Origin: Kiritimatiellia bacterium
GTDB taxonomy: Bacteria > Verrucomicrobiota > Kiritimatiellia > RFP12 > JAAYLN01
Length of the DNA: 39,982 nt
Assembly (NCBI GenBank): GCA_017962605.1
Contig: JAGCUY010000186.1
Location: forward strand, 1-39,982
Reading direction: 5' to 3'
The position numbers were made by a program, and so were the translations under genes. Shown here piece after piece: positions 24,701 to 31,540 of the stretch. A model generated the notes under the pieces. That model searched no databases, had not been told where the DNA came from, and saw only the letters and a program-made list of their open reading frames with translations. How positions within the stretch are numbered: the first letter of the stretch is position 1; each line of letters opens with the position of its first letter.

Positions 24701-24816
24701 CCCTCGCGGCCGTTCCAGTTGCGGACAACGGTGGCGGTGAAATCGGAGGTGCTTGCTGCGGCCTGGAAAGCCGCAGCAAAAATGAAAAATGCAAAATGTA
24801 AAATGTTAAATTTCAT
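21787..24816 (-). CDS. Secreted phosphodiester glycosidase-metallophosphatase fusion
   Basis: 1009 residues with a signal peptide (about 1-21). The N-terminal region (about 30-360) is a NAGPA/DUF2233-type phosphodiester glycosidase: GINGDYLNMDY, then IMIDLGCNEVGELDGGGSATIW (D284 in the DGGGS motif). A central beta-rich region follows (about 370-640). The C-terminal region (about 645-950) is a calcineurin-like metallophosphoesterase: GDLHFD (D652, H654), LGDLAQGD, GNHD (N765-D767), THGPF and GHTH (H885, H887). Motif II has Gln where most relatives have Asp/Asn. In the first family, sugar-1-phosphodiesters are cleaved; the second removes or cleaves phosphate esters. AGGAGGTGA, a near-perfect anti-SD match, precedes the ATG. 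It is the last gene of the operon that diverges from the XylR-like gene. Confidence 0.88.
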   Translation of the reverse strand: MKFNILHFAFFIFAAAFQAAASTSDFTATVVRNWNGREGVTFVRYDSKDSNKVYGSAFVFDLSKGYRLRAWLGDTNADGASRATLGDMAENIFAEGGVAPIAGINGDYLNMDYQVARPTGMTISNSRRVHGGWSDGNSTDYCYIAELGDHNLYHGKLDCAAGYPGGDPTQSWQVNALGRKVRNAVRTNYQNYPVRAGQINPVGGGSSVDGFDFSTTIGNYQSRNYYYRTLIGIGTNAVGVATNLVLFSNTVYDGVLGIGDSPFRDVDAYQIMIDLGCNEVGELDGGGSATIWSESCPSLRNFFRGGTTAHGGYVNAYEDSSPRDIANGIFVMPPPSSPDTVVIRGVNTYPDFDETLFAVVQSDPLAIVGEAAISSTNAANGRIFSFTNTADAAKIHSVAEPGYFGEAIVSATAGRYTLNWTTNAPPPYSRWFSADSASNAIKGGRWRQVAVRSGGVWPIRPASPGVFEAYSSRDGRPRVDVTLSPYGGYLPSKLPGLLEETIERGDRAALVVVEEDDGSLSLRGLAVVNGAPAWVALGGPTFASAVDGTATAPIHAAAEFDFSGATPMVSYLAGGNPGVSAGAQSLSRLRFATGAVWLPAAGFGDSLAGGVAISGTAAVSALRGEAVVPAGSSAWRDAAEGRGAYAVAVLGDLHFDALPESTYHANYDESSQYAATQHEEFRRNGEMWRDRIPSLLAASAAVATDSPALVHYCTSLPTRFLLQLGDLAQGDCYDDGVHRQMLDDALAATRAPYASALPFLTLVGNHDYRNSPNGRGVYFDWAETLLTRELGEEVAFPLFSVRIDDDRWIFCDFEKVSLFDVAAEVLSDPEARYVFLVTHGPFTAYDSTNWRWRLSAWTGKGGNGEGVPELFEAISRRRAIILSGHTHTTAFYRNENQWGGYTEFTANSVWEDAALATAEPIHNRPSQYGSYRREQVSSSLRAEYDADIAFFKAGLREYFFSMAAGHYRLEIRDDAVKMLFYPGDATEPGRIFDLTPGPPKIKATTFIVE

Positions 24817-24836
24817 AATTGGTCACCTCCTGGGAT

Positions 24837-24877
24837 TCTAGATTATCTAGAGCATCTAGAATGTCTAGAGCATCTAG
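24837..24877. repeat. 9-bp TCTAGAgca tandem array
   Basis: CTAG occurs at 24838, 24847, 24856, 24865 and 24874, exactly 9 bp apart, in units TCTAGATTA, TCTAGAGCA, TCTAGAATG, TCTAGAGCA, TCTAG. It fills most of the 65-bp gap between two genes of one operon. CTAG is usually rare in bacterial DNA. Confidence 0.9.
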
Positions 24878-24881
24878 CCCC

Positions 24882-27191
24882 CTACCAGAACCTGATCACG
24901 ACGCCGTCTTCCCATGGCCGTTCGGCGCCATGGGAGAGGGCGCCCGTTCCGCAGTTGCGGAACCAGGTCTCCGAAACGCGGTCCCAGAGCGCCACCTCGT
25001 CGTAGATGGTTTTCGCCGGGACGAAATCGCGGACAAGCTGGTAGTCGCCGTTGCCGTCCTTCTGCCAGAGCTTCAGCGAATATACACGGGCGGCGCAGAA
25101 GCAGTCGGCCGTTCCGCCGTAGTTGCGGGCGAAGAGGAAGAGGGGTATGCCGTTTACGACGGGGCCGGCTTCGCTCAGGCTACGGCTCGAATCGAAGACC
25201 CATTCTCCGTTGTCGAACTTCTGAATGGAGGAGGTCTGCGCCCCGGCATCGAGCTGCGCGGTCACGCGATACCGCACTCCCGTGCTCTGCTGGACGCCGA
25301 CACCGCTGCCGTCCTGGACTGTCGGCGATCCCGTTCCGTATCCGAATCGCTGCATTCCCTCGTAGGAGCTGTACGGGAAGAAGCGGAAATCGCCACTGTT
25401 CTTGCGGGCGCCGCAGAAGACTCCGTCCTTGGGAATCGCGACCCACGCCATGTCGGCGAACATGCGAATGCCGTCGTCGCCATTGACGCCGAGGCTGATG
25501 TAGTCATCCGTGCCGTCGGACTCGGCATAGGCGTAGCGCACGGTGGGCGGTGTGACCTTGACTTCATTGGTGATGTTCCCGCGGATGAAGGCCGTCGAAG
25601 TCGCGGAGCCGAAGAACTTGCCGCTCACGGCATCGTAGAGGCCGACGACGCCATTTTTGATGGCGGGGAGGTAGCGACGCACGGCATCGAAGCCGCCGGA
25701 GCCATTTTTGCGCATGATGTCAAGACTGTATAGTTTGGCCGATGACTTTTGCTGGGGGGCGAGTCCGTTGTTGACGGCGAAAACGTAGAGGTTGTAGCCG
25801 AGGTCGATGTCGCCATGCTCGGAGTAATTAGAACGATCGCTTGCGCTGAAGGTCGCAGTCCCGTCCTGGTAAAGCTCGAGCGCCGAGGAGTCGGAGAAGT
25901 CTGCGACAATCTCGCTGCGCACCCCGCTTGTGAACGCAACGGCGCCGCCGGTGTTGCCGCGCGAGTCGAGGCCATAGCCGACAAACGGCTTCTGGTTGTA
26001 CATGTGGACCATCAGGAAGCGGGAACTGTTCGGGTTCGCCTTGCCGTCGCGCGCGCCAAGAATGGCCCAGTCGGTGCTGGTGGTGATTGTGCCAACCCAG
26101 GAGAAGTCGGCAATGGCTTTCAGGCCGGTTTCGGCATTAACCTCCGTGTCGATGTATTGTGCGCCACTGGACTGGATGTAGTCGAGGAAGGCGTCGGGCA
26201 TGCCGTAGTCGGCGGCGGCAGCCGTGGTGGACGACGTTTCGACAAAGAGTGCCGTCGGTAGGGCGGTGCCCGGCGTCGAGAAATCCGCGCCAGTGCCGCC
26301 GTTGTAGAAGTAGCCGCCTGACACGCGGTCGTACATGGCGGGTTTGTCGTTCGTGTCGAGGCATGGGACGAACTCACGCTTCAGGTTGCCGTCGAGCCAG
26401 ATTTTCGCAGCGTAGATTTTCGCGCTGGCAGTTTGGAATACATCTGATCCGTATTTGTTGGCGGCAAAGAGATACATGTCAAGGCCGGAATCGAAATCGG
26501 AGACTTCTGACATGGGGGTTCCCTTGACTTCACCATCGACATAGAAGGCCTGTTCCCCATTTTTAAGAACTGCGCGAACATGATAGCGCGTGCCGACGAC
26601 AATATCGACATCCGAACTCTTTTTGCACCAATAGCTGGCCGGATCGCCATCATTTCGAAGCCAGCCTTTCCACCATCTGTTATTTGCCCAGTGGACGGGG
26701 AAGAAGCGAGTGTCGCCCGAATCCTTGCGGCAACCGAGAATGGTTTTGTCTCCCATCGAGACGGCGGCAACGTCGATTTCGGCCTCGACGCCGACCTTGC
26801 CGCGGACTTGCGTATTGATGTACTGGCTTCCGTTGGACTGGAGGTATTCGACGCGGGTGGCGCCGTCGGGGATTTCCGGCATGAGGAGGAAGTAGCGCAG
26901 GTGCGTTACAGTTGAACCCCAGCCGGCGGGGAGCGCAACGGTGCGCGAGGTATCGGCTGCGGCTACGTTGCCGAGAACCTCGAACGAATCCCACGTGTTG
27001 GTGGTGGCGCCGCCGTCCTCGTCGCCGTAGCAGACCGCGAGTTTGTATGCCTTGCCGTCGGCGTCGCCGAAGGCAATTTGCGCGGTAGTCTCGCCTATGG
27101 AGACGACTGACACGGTGCGGGCGGCGGTCGGGATGGCCGCCATTGTTGCGGCTGCCGTGGCCGCGATTATAGTTGCAGACAGTTTGTTCAT
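24882..27191 (-). CDS. Secreted protein with three LamG-like domains
   Basis: 769 residues with a signal peptide (MNKLSATIIAATAAATMAAIPTAA). After an N-terminal fibronectin-like part (about 25-110) there are three concanavalin/LamG-like domains, about 110-325, 335-550 and 555-765. Each opens with a YLQSNGSQYINT / YIQSSGAQYIDT / ESDGTDDYISLG strand, carries a cysteine or Gly-Ala-Arg marker (ILGCRKDSG, ILGARDGK, FCGARKNSG) and closes with a calling-card strand such as REFVPC.D...AMYDRVSGGYFYNGGTG. These are likely glycan- or surface-binding modules; no catalytic residues are seen. AGGAG precedes the ATG. It is 45 bp downstream of another secreted protein and belongs to the XylR-divergent operon. 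Confidence 0.87.
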   Translation of the reverse strand: MNKLSATIIAATAAATMAAIPTAARTVSVVSIGETTAQIAFGDADGKAYKLAVCYGDEDGGATTNTWDSFEVLGNVAAADTSRTVALPAGWGSTVTHLRYFLLMPEIPDGATRVEYLQSNGSQYINTQVRGKVGVEAEIDVAAVSMGDKTILGCRKDSGDTRFFPVHWANNRWWKGWLRNDGDPASYWCKKSSDVDIVVGTRYHVRAVLKNGEQAFYVDGEVKGTPMSEVSDFDSGLDMYLFAANKYGSDVFQTASAKIYAAKIWLDGNLKREFVPCLDTNDKPAMYDRVSGGYFYNGGTGADFSTPGTALPTALFVETSSTTAAAADYGMPDAFLDYIQSSGAQYIDTEVNAETGLKAIADFSWVGTITTSTDWAILGARDGKANPNSSRFLMVHMYNQKPFVGYGLDSRGNTGGAVAFTSGVRSEIVADFSDSSALELYQDGTATFSASDRSNYSEHGDIDLGYNLYVFAVNNGLAPQQKSSAKLYSLDIMRKNGSGGFDAVRRYLPAIKNGVVGLYDAVSGKFFGSATSTAFIRGNITNEVKVTPPTVRYAYAESDGTDDYISLGVNGDDGIRMFADMAWVAIPKDGVFCGARKNSGDFRFFPYSSYEGMQRFGYGTGSPTVQDGSGVGVQQSTGVRYRVTAQLDAGAQTSSIQKFDNGEWVFDSSRSLSEAGPVVNGIPLFLFARNYGGTADCFCAARVYSLKLWQKDGNGDYQLVRDFVPAKTIYDEVALWDRVSETWFRNCGTGALSHGAERPWEDGVVIRFW

Positions 27192-27236
27192 GCTTTGTGT
27201 TCTCCTTTGGAAAATCGTCCGGGGTCGGCGCGTCGC

Positions 27237-29057
27237 CTACTTCAAGATGTAGAACGTCGATGCCTTGGCGTATGTGACGCGGAGGTTGTCGATGAGCGCG
27301 GCCGTGGGATCGTCAGCTCCACCGCCGTATGTTCCGGGAACTCCGTTTGCCGCCAAGCCGACGGAAGAGATCTCGCCGCGCGGGAAGGCCGGGAGCGCGA
27401 TGCCGGCGATGGTTGCCACAAGGAAGCCATCGGCCGCATCGGCGGCTGGGGCGGCCGCACCTTGGTCATAGACCTTCACGGAGACCGTTCCCGATCCCTG
27501 GTCGGCCTTCGCGCGAAAACGATACCAGTGCGAAGTGTCGGCCGCCGTCAAGAATGACGGCGCACAGGACATGCCGGCCTGCGTTCCGGCGGCGAAGGTG
27601 ACGTTAGTGTAGGCGCCGTATGATTTCTCGCCCGAATTCTCGGCAAAGCCGAAGAAGATGCGCGGGGCGTCGCGCCAGCCGCTGGCGCCCGCGAAGTAGC
27701 CGGAGCCACCGAACTCGACGCCAGCGAAGGCGCTCTGGCGCGAGAAGCGCGAAGGCGGGCGGATGTCTGCCGCGAAGTCGGCCGTGGAGAAGCCGTTCAC
27801 CACGTCGTCAAGCTCGCGCACCACGACGCCGGTGCCATAGTTCATTCCGGCGAGCGCGGCGACCTTGGCGGACGCGCCGCCGTTGCCGTTGTTCGCACCG
27901 TCATTCCTGACGGCGACAATCGTTCCATTGGCCGCGCCGCGCGCCACCCAGCCGTCCGCTCCCGCCGTGCCAACTCCTGCGGAGAGCGCCGCCGCTTCGC
28001 ACGGAGTGCGGCGTGTGGAGCGCGTGAAGTCGCAACTGAAGAGCTCGAGGCCGTCGGAGCCGTCGGCGTTCACCAGGCAGACGCGGAGGTTGTCGAAGCA
28101 AGGGAACTTGCCGAAGTTGTAATCGACGCCGTCGATGGTTTGCGGACCGTAGGCGTTGTAGTCGCCATGTCCCTGCGAGGCGATGAAGAGCGAGTCAATG
28201 GAGGCGGGGGCGTCGGTCATAAAGGCGAGCGACGATTTCGATGCAATGGGCTCAAGGGCCGAGATGTCGTAGTCCATCGACTCGCCCTTCCTACCGTAGT
28301 TGTATGCGGCGAACTCGTAGGTTTTGGCGTCGAGGTCGGCGGTGACGACGAAGCGGTGCCAGTAGCACATTGAGGCGGCGGTCGACGGCGAAAAGATCGC
28401 CTTGAGCGTTCCCGCGCCATAGCATACATTGCCTGGGTTGTATTCGTTGTTCGCAGACCCGTTCATGTAATAGCCCGCGCCGCAGACGGCCTTGCCCTTC
28501 CAAAGGGTGTCGCGCGAGGTGGAGCCGGTGTAGGTGGCCGTTCCCATGCCGCCGCCGGAGAGGAAGCACATGGCGAACGCCTCGGTGTAGTTTCCCATCA
28601 CGCTCTTGCGGCCGGGGAAGATGTCGAAGTAGAGGCGGACCTTGCCGTTCGTGACGGTCGTTCCAAGCGGGACGGAGAGAACGCCGAGTGTGCTTTTCTT
28701 CGTGATGCGCAGCACAGCGCCGTTCGTCCAGCCGTAGCCGCCATTCTTGTTTGGGTCTAGCAGCGAGAATAGCGCGCCACCAGCGCGGCGGCGCCAGCCG
28801 TCCACGCCAAGGCACTCCGCGTCGTTGGAGCCTGTCGCGGGCATGAACTCCCCGCAGCTGGACTCGCCCACGTCGTAGTTGTTCTCCCATGTGCCATGGT
28901 CATATATGGCGGATATGATGGAGTTCGTCAACGGCGTGAGCGAGTAGCCGTCGAAATCGTTGGCGTATGCAGTGGGCGTTGCCGCGCCGCCCGCCGTGGC
29001 AGTCCTGGCCACGGCCGCAGCAATTAAGAAGGACGAATAAACTATGAATTTGCGCAT
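27237..29057 (-). CDS. Secreted two-repeat protein of unknown function
   Basis: 606 residues from ATG 29057, which has GGAGG upstream and starts a clear signal peptide (MRKFIVYSSFLIAAAVARTATA). The mature chain has two related halves of about 270 residues. Each opens with an aromatic DF segment (YANDFDGYSLTPLTN; LFSCDFTRSTRRTP), has a long Gly-rich beta region, and closes with DNLRV (CFDNLRVCLVNADG; LIDNLRVTYAKAS). Composition suggests beta-sandwich, LamG-like binding modules. No enzymatic motif is visible. It is the first gene of the three-gene operon that diverges from the XylR-like regulator; the frame stays open further 5' but there runs into the intergenic region. Confidence 0.82.
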   Translation of the reverse strand: MRKFIVYSSFLIAAAVARTATAGGAATPTAYANDFDGYSLTPLTNSIISAIYDHGTWENNYDVGESSCGEFMPATGSNDAECLGVDGWRRRAGGALFSLLDPNKNGGYGWTNGAVLRITKKSTLGVLSVPLGTTVTNGKVRLYFDIFPGRKSVMGNYTEAFAMCFLSGGGMGTATYTGSTSRDTLWKGKAVCGAGYYMNGSANNEYNPGNVCYGAGTLKAIFSPSTAASMCYWHRFVVTADLDAKTYEFAAYNYGRKGESMDYDISALEPIASKSSLAFMTDAPASIDSLFIASQGHGDYNAYGPQTIDGVDYNFGKFPCFDNLRVCLVNADGSDGLELFSCDFTRSTRRTPCEAAALSAGVGTAGADGWVARGAANGTIVAVRNDGANNGNGGASAKVAALAGMNYGTGVVVRELDDVVNGFSTADFAADIRPPSRFSRQSAFAGVEFGGSGYFAGASGWRDAPRIFFGFAENSGEKSYGAYTNVTFAAGTQAGMSCAPSFLTAADTSHWYRFRAKADQGSGTVSVKVYDQGAAAPAADAADGFLVATIAGIALPAFPRGEISSVGLAANGVPGTYGGGADDPTAALIDNLRVTYAKASTFYILK

Positions 29058-29178
29058 GGTGTTTTCCTCCAAATTTACGGCATCCATTCTACGCTTTTGG
29101 CACTTATAAAAATACACCGATTTGCGGAAAACTTTTTTCCTGTTTGCGACAATGGGCAGGACATGGTAGAATGGGGGC
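29058..29178. promoter_or_regulatory. Divergent control region with operator-like palindrome and XylR-gene promoter
   Basis: On +: TTGCGA (29144-29149), 17-bp spacer, TAGAAT (29167-29172), 6 bp, then ATG 29179, so the regulator mRNA may be leaderless. On -: TAGAAT at 29091-29086, 28 bp before the 606-residue protein gene, with no clear -35. Between them, ATTTGCGGAAAA (from 29120) leads into the inverted repeat GGAAAA-CTT-TTTTCC (29126-29140). This is a likely binding site for the XylR-like protein. Confidence 0.6.
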
Positions 29179-30375
29179 ATGAAACGCGAAACAACACCAA
29201 AAGTCGCGCTGTTCGTCTCGCTTACGCTCAAGGGTGGGCGCTCGACCGTGCGCGGGATCCTGGACTACGCGGCGAAGCACGGGCCGTGGTTCTGCCTGTT
29301 CATGGAGGGGCGCCCGAAGGAGCAGTTTCTCGAACTGGCGAAGGACCGCGACATTGCTGGCGTGATCGTCACCGGCCTCACACGGCTTGGGGTCCGCGAC
29401 ATCAAGGCGTTCAAGGCACCGGTCGTATTCGTGGAGCCTTGGCCGGAAATGATCGCGCCGGACTTTCCGCTGAGGAACGTCCCATGGGTGGGGCGCGACT
29501 CATACGCAATCGGCGTGATGGCGGCCAACTACTACCTCCAGCGCGGATACAAGTCCTTTGCATTCGTCGGTGAGCCTTACGGCAAATATTGGAGCGCGGA
29601 GCGCCGGCGCGGCTTCGAGGAGACGCTTGCCAAGGACGGATTTGGCTGCGCGGCGCATGACCGCTTCACCGAGCGTGAAAAACGCAGCTGGCCCGCCGAA
29701 CGCATGAAACTCGTCCGCTTTCTGGGAGGGTTGCCTAAGCCGACGGCGGTTTTCGCGCCGATGGACGGGCGGGCGCGTCTCGTGCTGGAGGCGTGCCTTA
29801 CGGCCGGCATCAAGGTGCCAGAGGAGATCGCCGTCCTTGGCGTTGACAACGACACGCTCCTCTGCGAATCGACGGTGCCGACGCTTTCGAGCATCCATAC
29901 CGGCGGCTTCAGGCGCGGGCGGATCGCGGCGGAAATGCTCGATGACCTCATGCATGGGCGCGAGCCTCGCGAGCTCTGCGTTTCCCTGCCCCCGAAAACC
30001 GTCGTGACACGCGGATCCACGGGCTACGACGCGATGAAGGACCCAGTTATCGCGAAGGCGGTCTCCTTCATCAGGAACCGCGCCAGGAGCGGTGGTGTCG
30101 GCGTGGAGGACATAGTCCGGGCCGCCGGATGCTCGCGGCGTTATCTGGAACGGCATTTCCGCGAACGGCTTGGACGCTCCGTGCGCGACGAGCTGGTACG
30201 CGAACGCATCGAAAACGTCAAGGCGCTGCTCCAGGACAGCGACCTCACGATTGGCGAGATTACGGAAGCCACCGGCTTCGCGCGCGACAGCCACCTGGCC
30301 TTTCTCTTCCGCAAGGTCACCGGCAAGACGATGCTCCAGTGGCGTCGCGAAAACCGCGAGGCCCAGGACGAGTAG
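29179..30375 (+). CDS. XylR-like regulator: sugar-binding domain plus AraC HTH
   Basis: 398 residues. Residues 1-275 resemble the LacI-type periplasmic-binding fold of XylR (KVALFVSLTLKGGRSTVRGILDYAAKHGPW, IAGVIVTG, VFAPMDGRARLVLEACLTAGIKVPEEIAVLGVDND, STVPTLSSIHT). Residues about 285-390 are an AraC-type DNA-binding domain with two helix-turn-helices (VEDIVRAAGCSRRYLERHFRERLGRS; LTIGEITEATGFARDSHLAFLFRKVTG). Such proteins activate sugar-use genes when bound to the sugar. It diverges from the three-gene secreted-protein operon, its probable target. A palindrome in the shared control region recurs upstream of the GH16 gene, which may be in the same regulon. The sugar is unknown. Confidence 0.93.
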   Translation: MKRETTPKVALFVSLTLKGGRSTVRGILDYAAKHGPWFCLFMEGRPKEQFLELAKDRDIAGVIVTGLTRLGVRDIKAFKAPVVFVEPWPEMIAPDFPLRNVPWVGRDSYAIGVMAANYYLQRGYKSFAFVGEPYGKYWSAERRRGFEETLAKDGFGCAAHDRFTEREKRSWPAERMKLVRFLGGLPKPTAVFAPMDGRARLVLEACLTAGIKVPEEIAVLGVDNDTLLCESTVPTLSSIHTGGFRRGRIAAEMLDDLMHGREPRELCVSLPPKTVVTRGSTGYDAMKDPVIAKAVSFIRNRARSGGVGVEDIVRAAGCSRRYLERHFRERLGRSVRDELVRERIENVKALLQDSDLTIGEITEATGFARDSHLAFLFRKVTGKTMLQWRRENREAQDE

Positions 30376-30429
30376 CGGCCGCTTCCCCTAGGCACATGGC
30401 CATCGCCCGCTACGCCTGTCAGCCAATCT

Positions 30430-31536
30430 TCAGCCCTTCCCTTTCGACGTCCTCCACACGTGGAGTATCGCCACAAGCAGTGCCGACGAGGCGAGCCACA
30501 CCGCAATCGGCGCGGCATTTTCACCAAAGAGGTGCGAGGCGCCGGGGGCGAACATTTCGCCAAATTTCTTCAGCACGCCCTTGAACTCATGGCACATGTA
30601 GGCCATCAGCGAGGTCTGCCCGAAGAGGATGAACAGCCAAGTCCCCCGACGCAGCTTCATGATGTCGGCAAGAAGATAGAGCGCGGCAAGCGCCAGGCAG
30701 CACCACCCCATCGCCTGCGCGGAGAAGGTTAGCGTGAAGATGTGCTTTATCGGCGGTATGACCGGAGAGAGCGCCCATCCTCCGGCCAGCAGCGCGGCAC
30801 CAAGGACGACAAGTCGCCAAAACCGCCGCATCGGCGGCGCATCGGAGCGGAGTATCTCTGTCGCCCATACGCCGCAGAGGGTCATCGCGCCGAACATCGG
30901 AATCGTCGCCCACCAAGAGTAGCCAGGGTCGGCAAGCGCCGCCGCCTGCGAGCCATTCGGAGTCAGCAGCACCAGCGCCCGCTGCTCCAGACGCGTGGCG
31001 GCGTTTCCATCGATGGTGTAGTCGCCGCCGAAGTGCAGGAATGCCGCATATATGGCCGCGAGAGCAAATGGGATGGCTATCCGCATCTTCCGCGATTTGA
31101 CGCAAAGCGCCAGCGCCGCCACGAGGTAGCCGCTCGCGATTGCCTGAAGGGTGTTGTTGAAGGGGTTTATCAGGAGCGCGTCAAAGGATAGCAGCCGCCC
31201 CTGCGCGATCATGCCAAGCCCCCAGAGCAGCGCCACGCGCGAGGCGACGTGCCTCCAGTATTTCCACCCTGCGCGTCCGTTCTCCATGCGCTTTGAGAGC
31301 GCGAATGGCATCGCTGCCCCGCACATAAAGATGAACAGCGGCATGATGATGTCCCAGAGAGTGAATCCACCCCAGTAGTGGTGGAACTGCCGCGCCACGC
31401 CATCCGGCAGAGGCTTCACGGCGTTGACCGCCGTGGCCAGCGGGCCGATTACGGTCAGCAGGAACATGTCAAGCCCGCGAAGCAGGTCAAGCGAGTAAAG
31501 GCGTTCGCGGGTTGATGCGGTGTCGTTGTCTTTCAT
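30430..31536 (-). CDS. DUF5009/HGSNAT-type membrane acyltransferase
   Basis: 368 residues from ATG 31536, with about ten hydrophobic helices. The N-terminus RLYSLDLLRGLDMFLLTVIG and the loop FHHYWGGFTLWDIIMPLFIFMCGAAMPFAL are hallmarks of the heparan-alpha-glucosaminide N-acetyltransferase-like family (COG4299/DUF5009). In animals the homologue moves acetyl from cytosolic acetyl-CoA across the membrane to a terminal glucosamine; in bacteria the acceptor is unknown but probably a sugar. Upstream in-frame codons overlap gspF and are not needed. It starts 4 bp after the gspF stop, so it is probably the last gene of that operon. It converges with the XylR-like gene. Confidence 0.88.
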   Translation of the reverse strand: MKDNDTASTRERLYSLDLLRGLDMFLLTVIGPLATAVNAVKPLPDGVARQFHHYWGGFTLWDIIMPLFIFMCGAAMPFALSKRMENGRAGWKYWRHVASRVALLWGLGMIAQGRLLSFDALLINPFNNTLQAIASGYLVAALALCVKSRKMRIAIPFALAAIYAAFLHFGGDYTIDGNAATRLEQRALVLLTPNGSQAAALADPGYSWWATIPMFGAMTLCGVWATEILRSDAPPMRRFWRLVVLGAALLAGGWALSPVIPPIKHIFTLTFSAQAMGWCCLALAALYLLADIMKLRRGTWLFILFGQTSLMAYMCHEFKGVLKKFGEMFAPGASHLFGENAAPIAVWLASSALLVAILHVWRTSKGKG

Positions 31537-31540
31537 GGTT

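Noticed and set aside
29058..29231. N-terminal extension of the 606-residue secreted protein
   Set aside because: The frame is open, but the signal peptide and GGAGG place the start at 29057, and the extension would cover the regulator's promoter and start.
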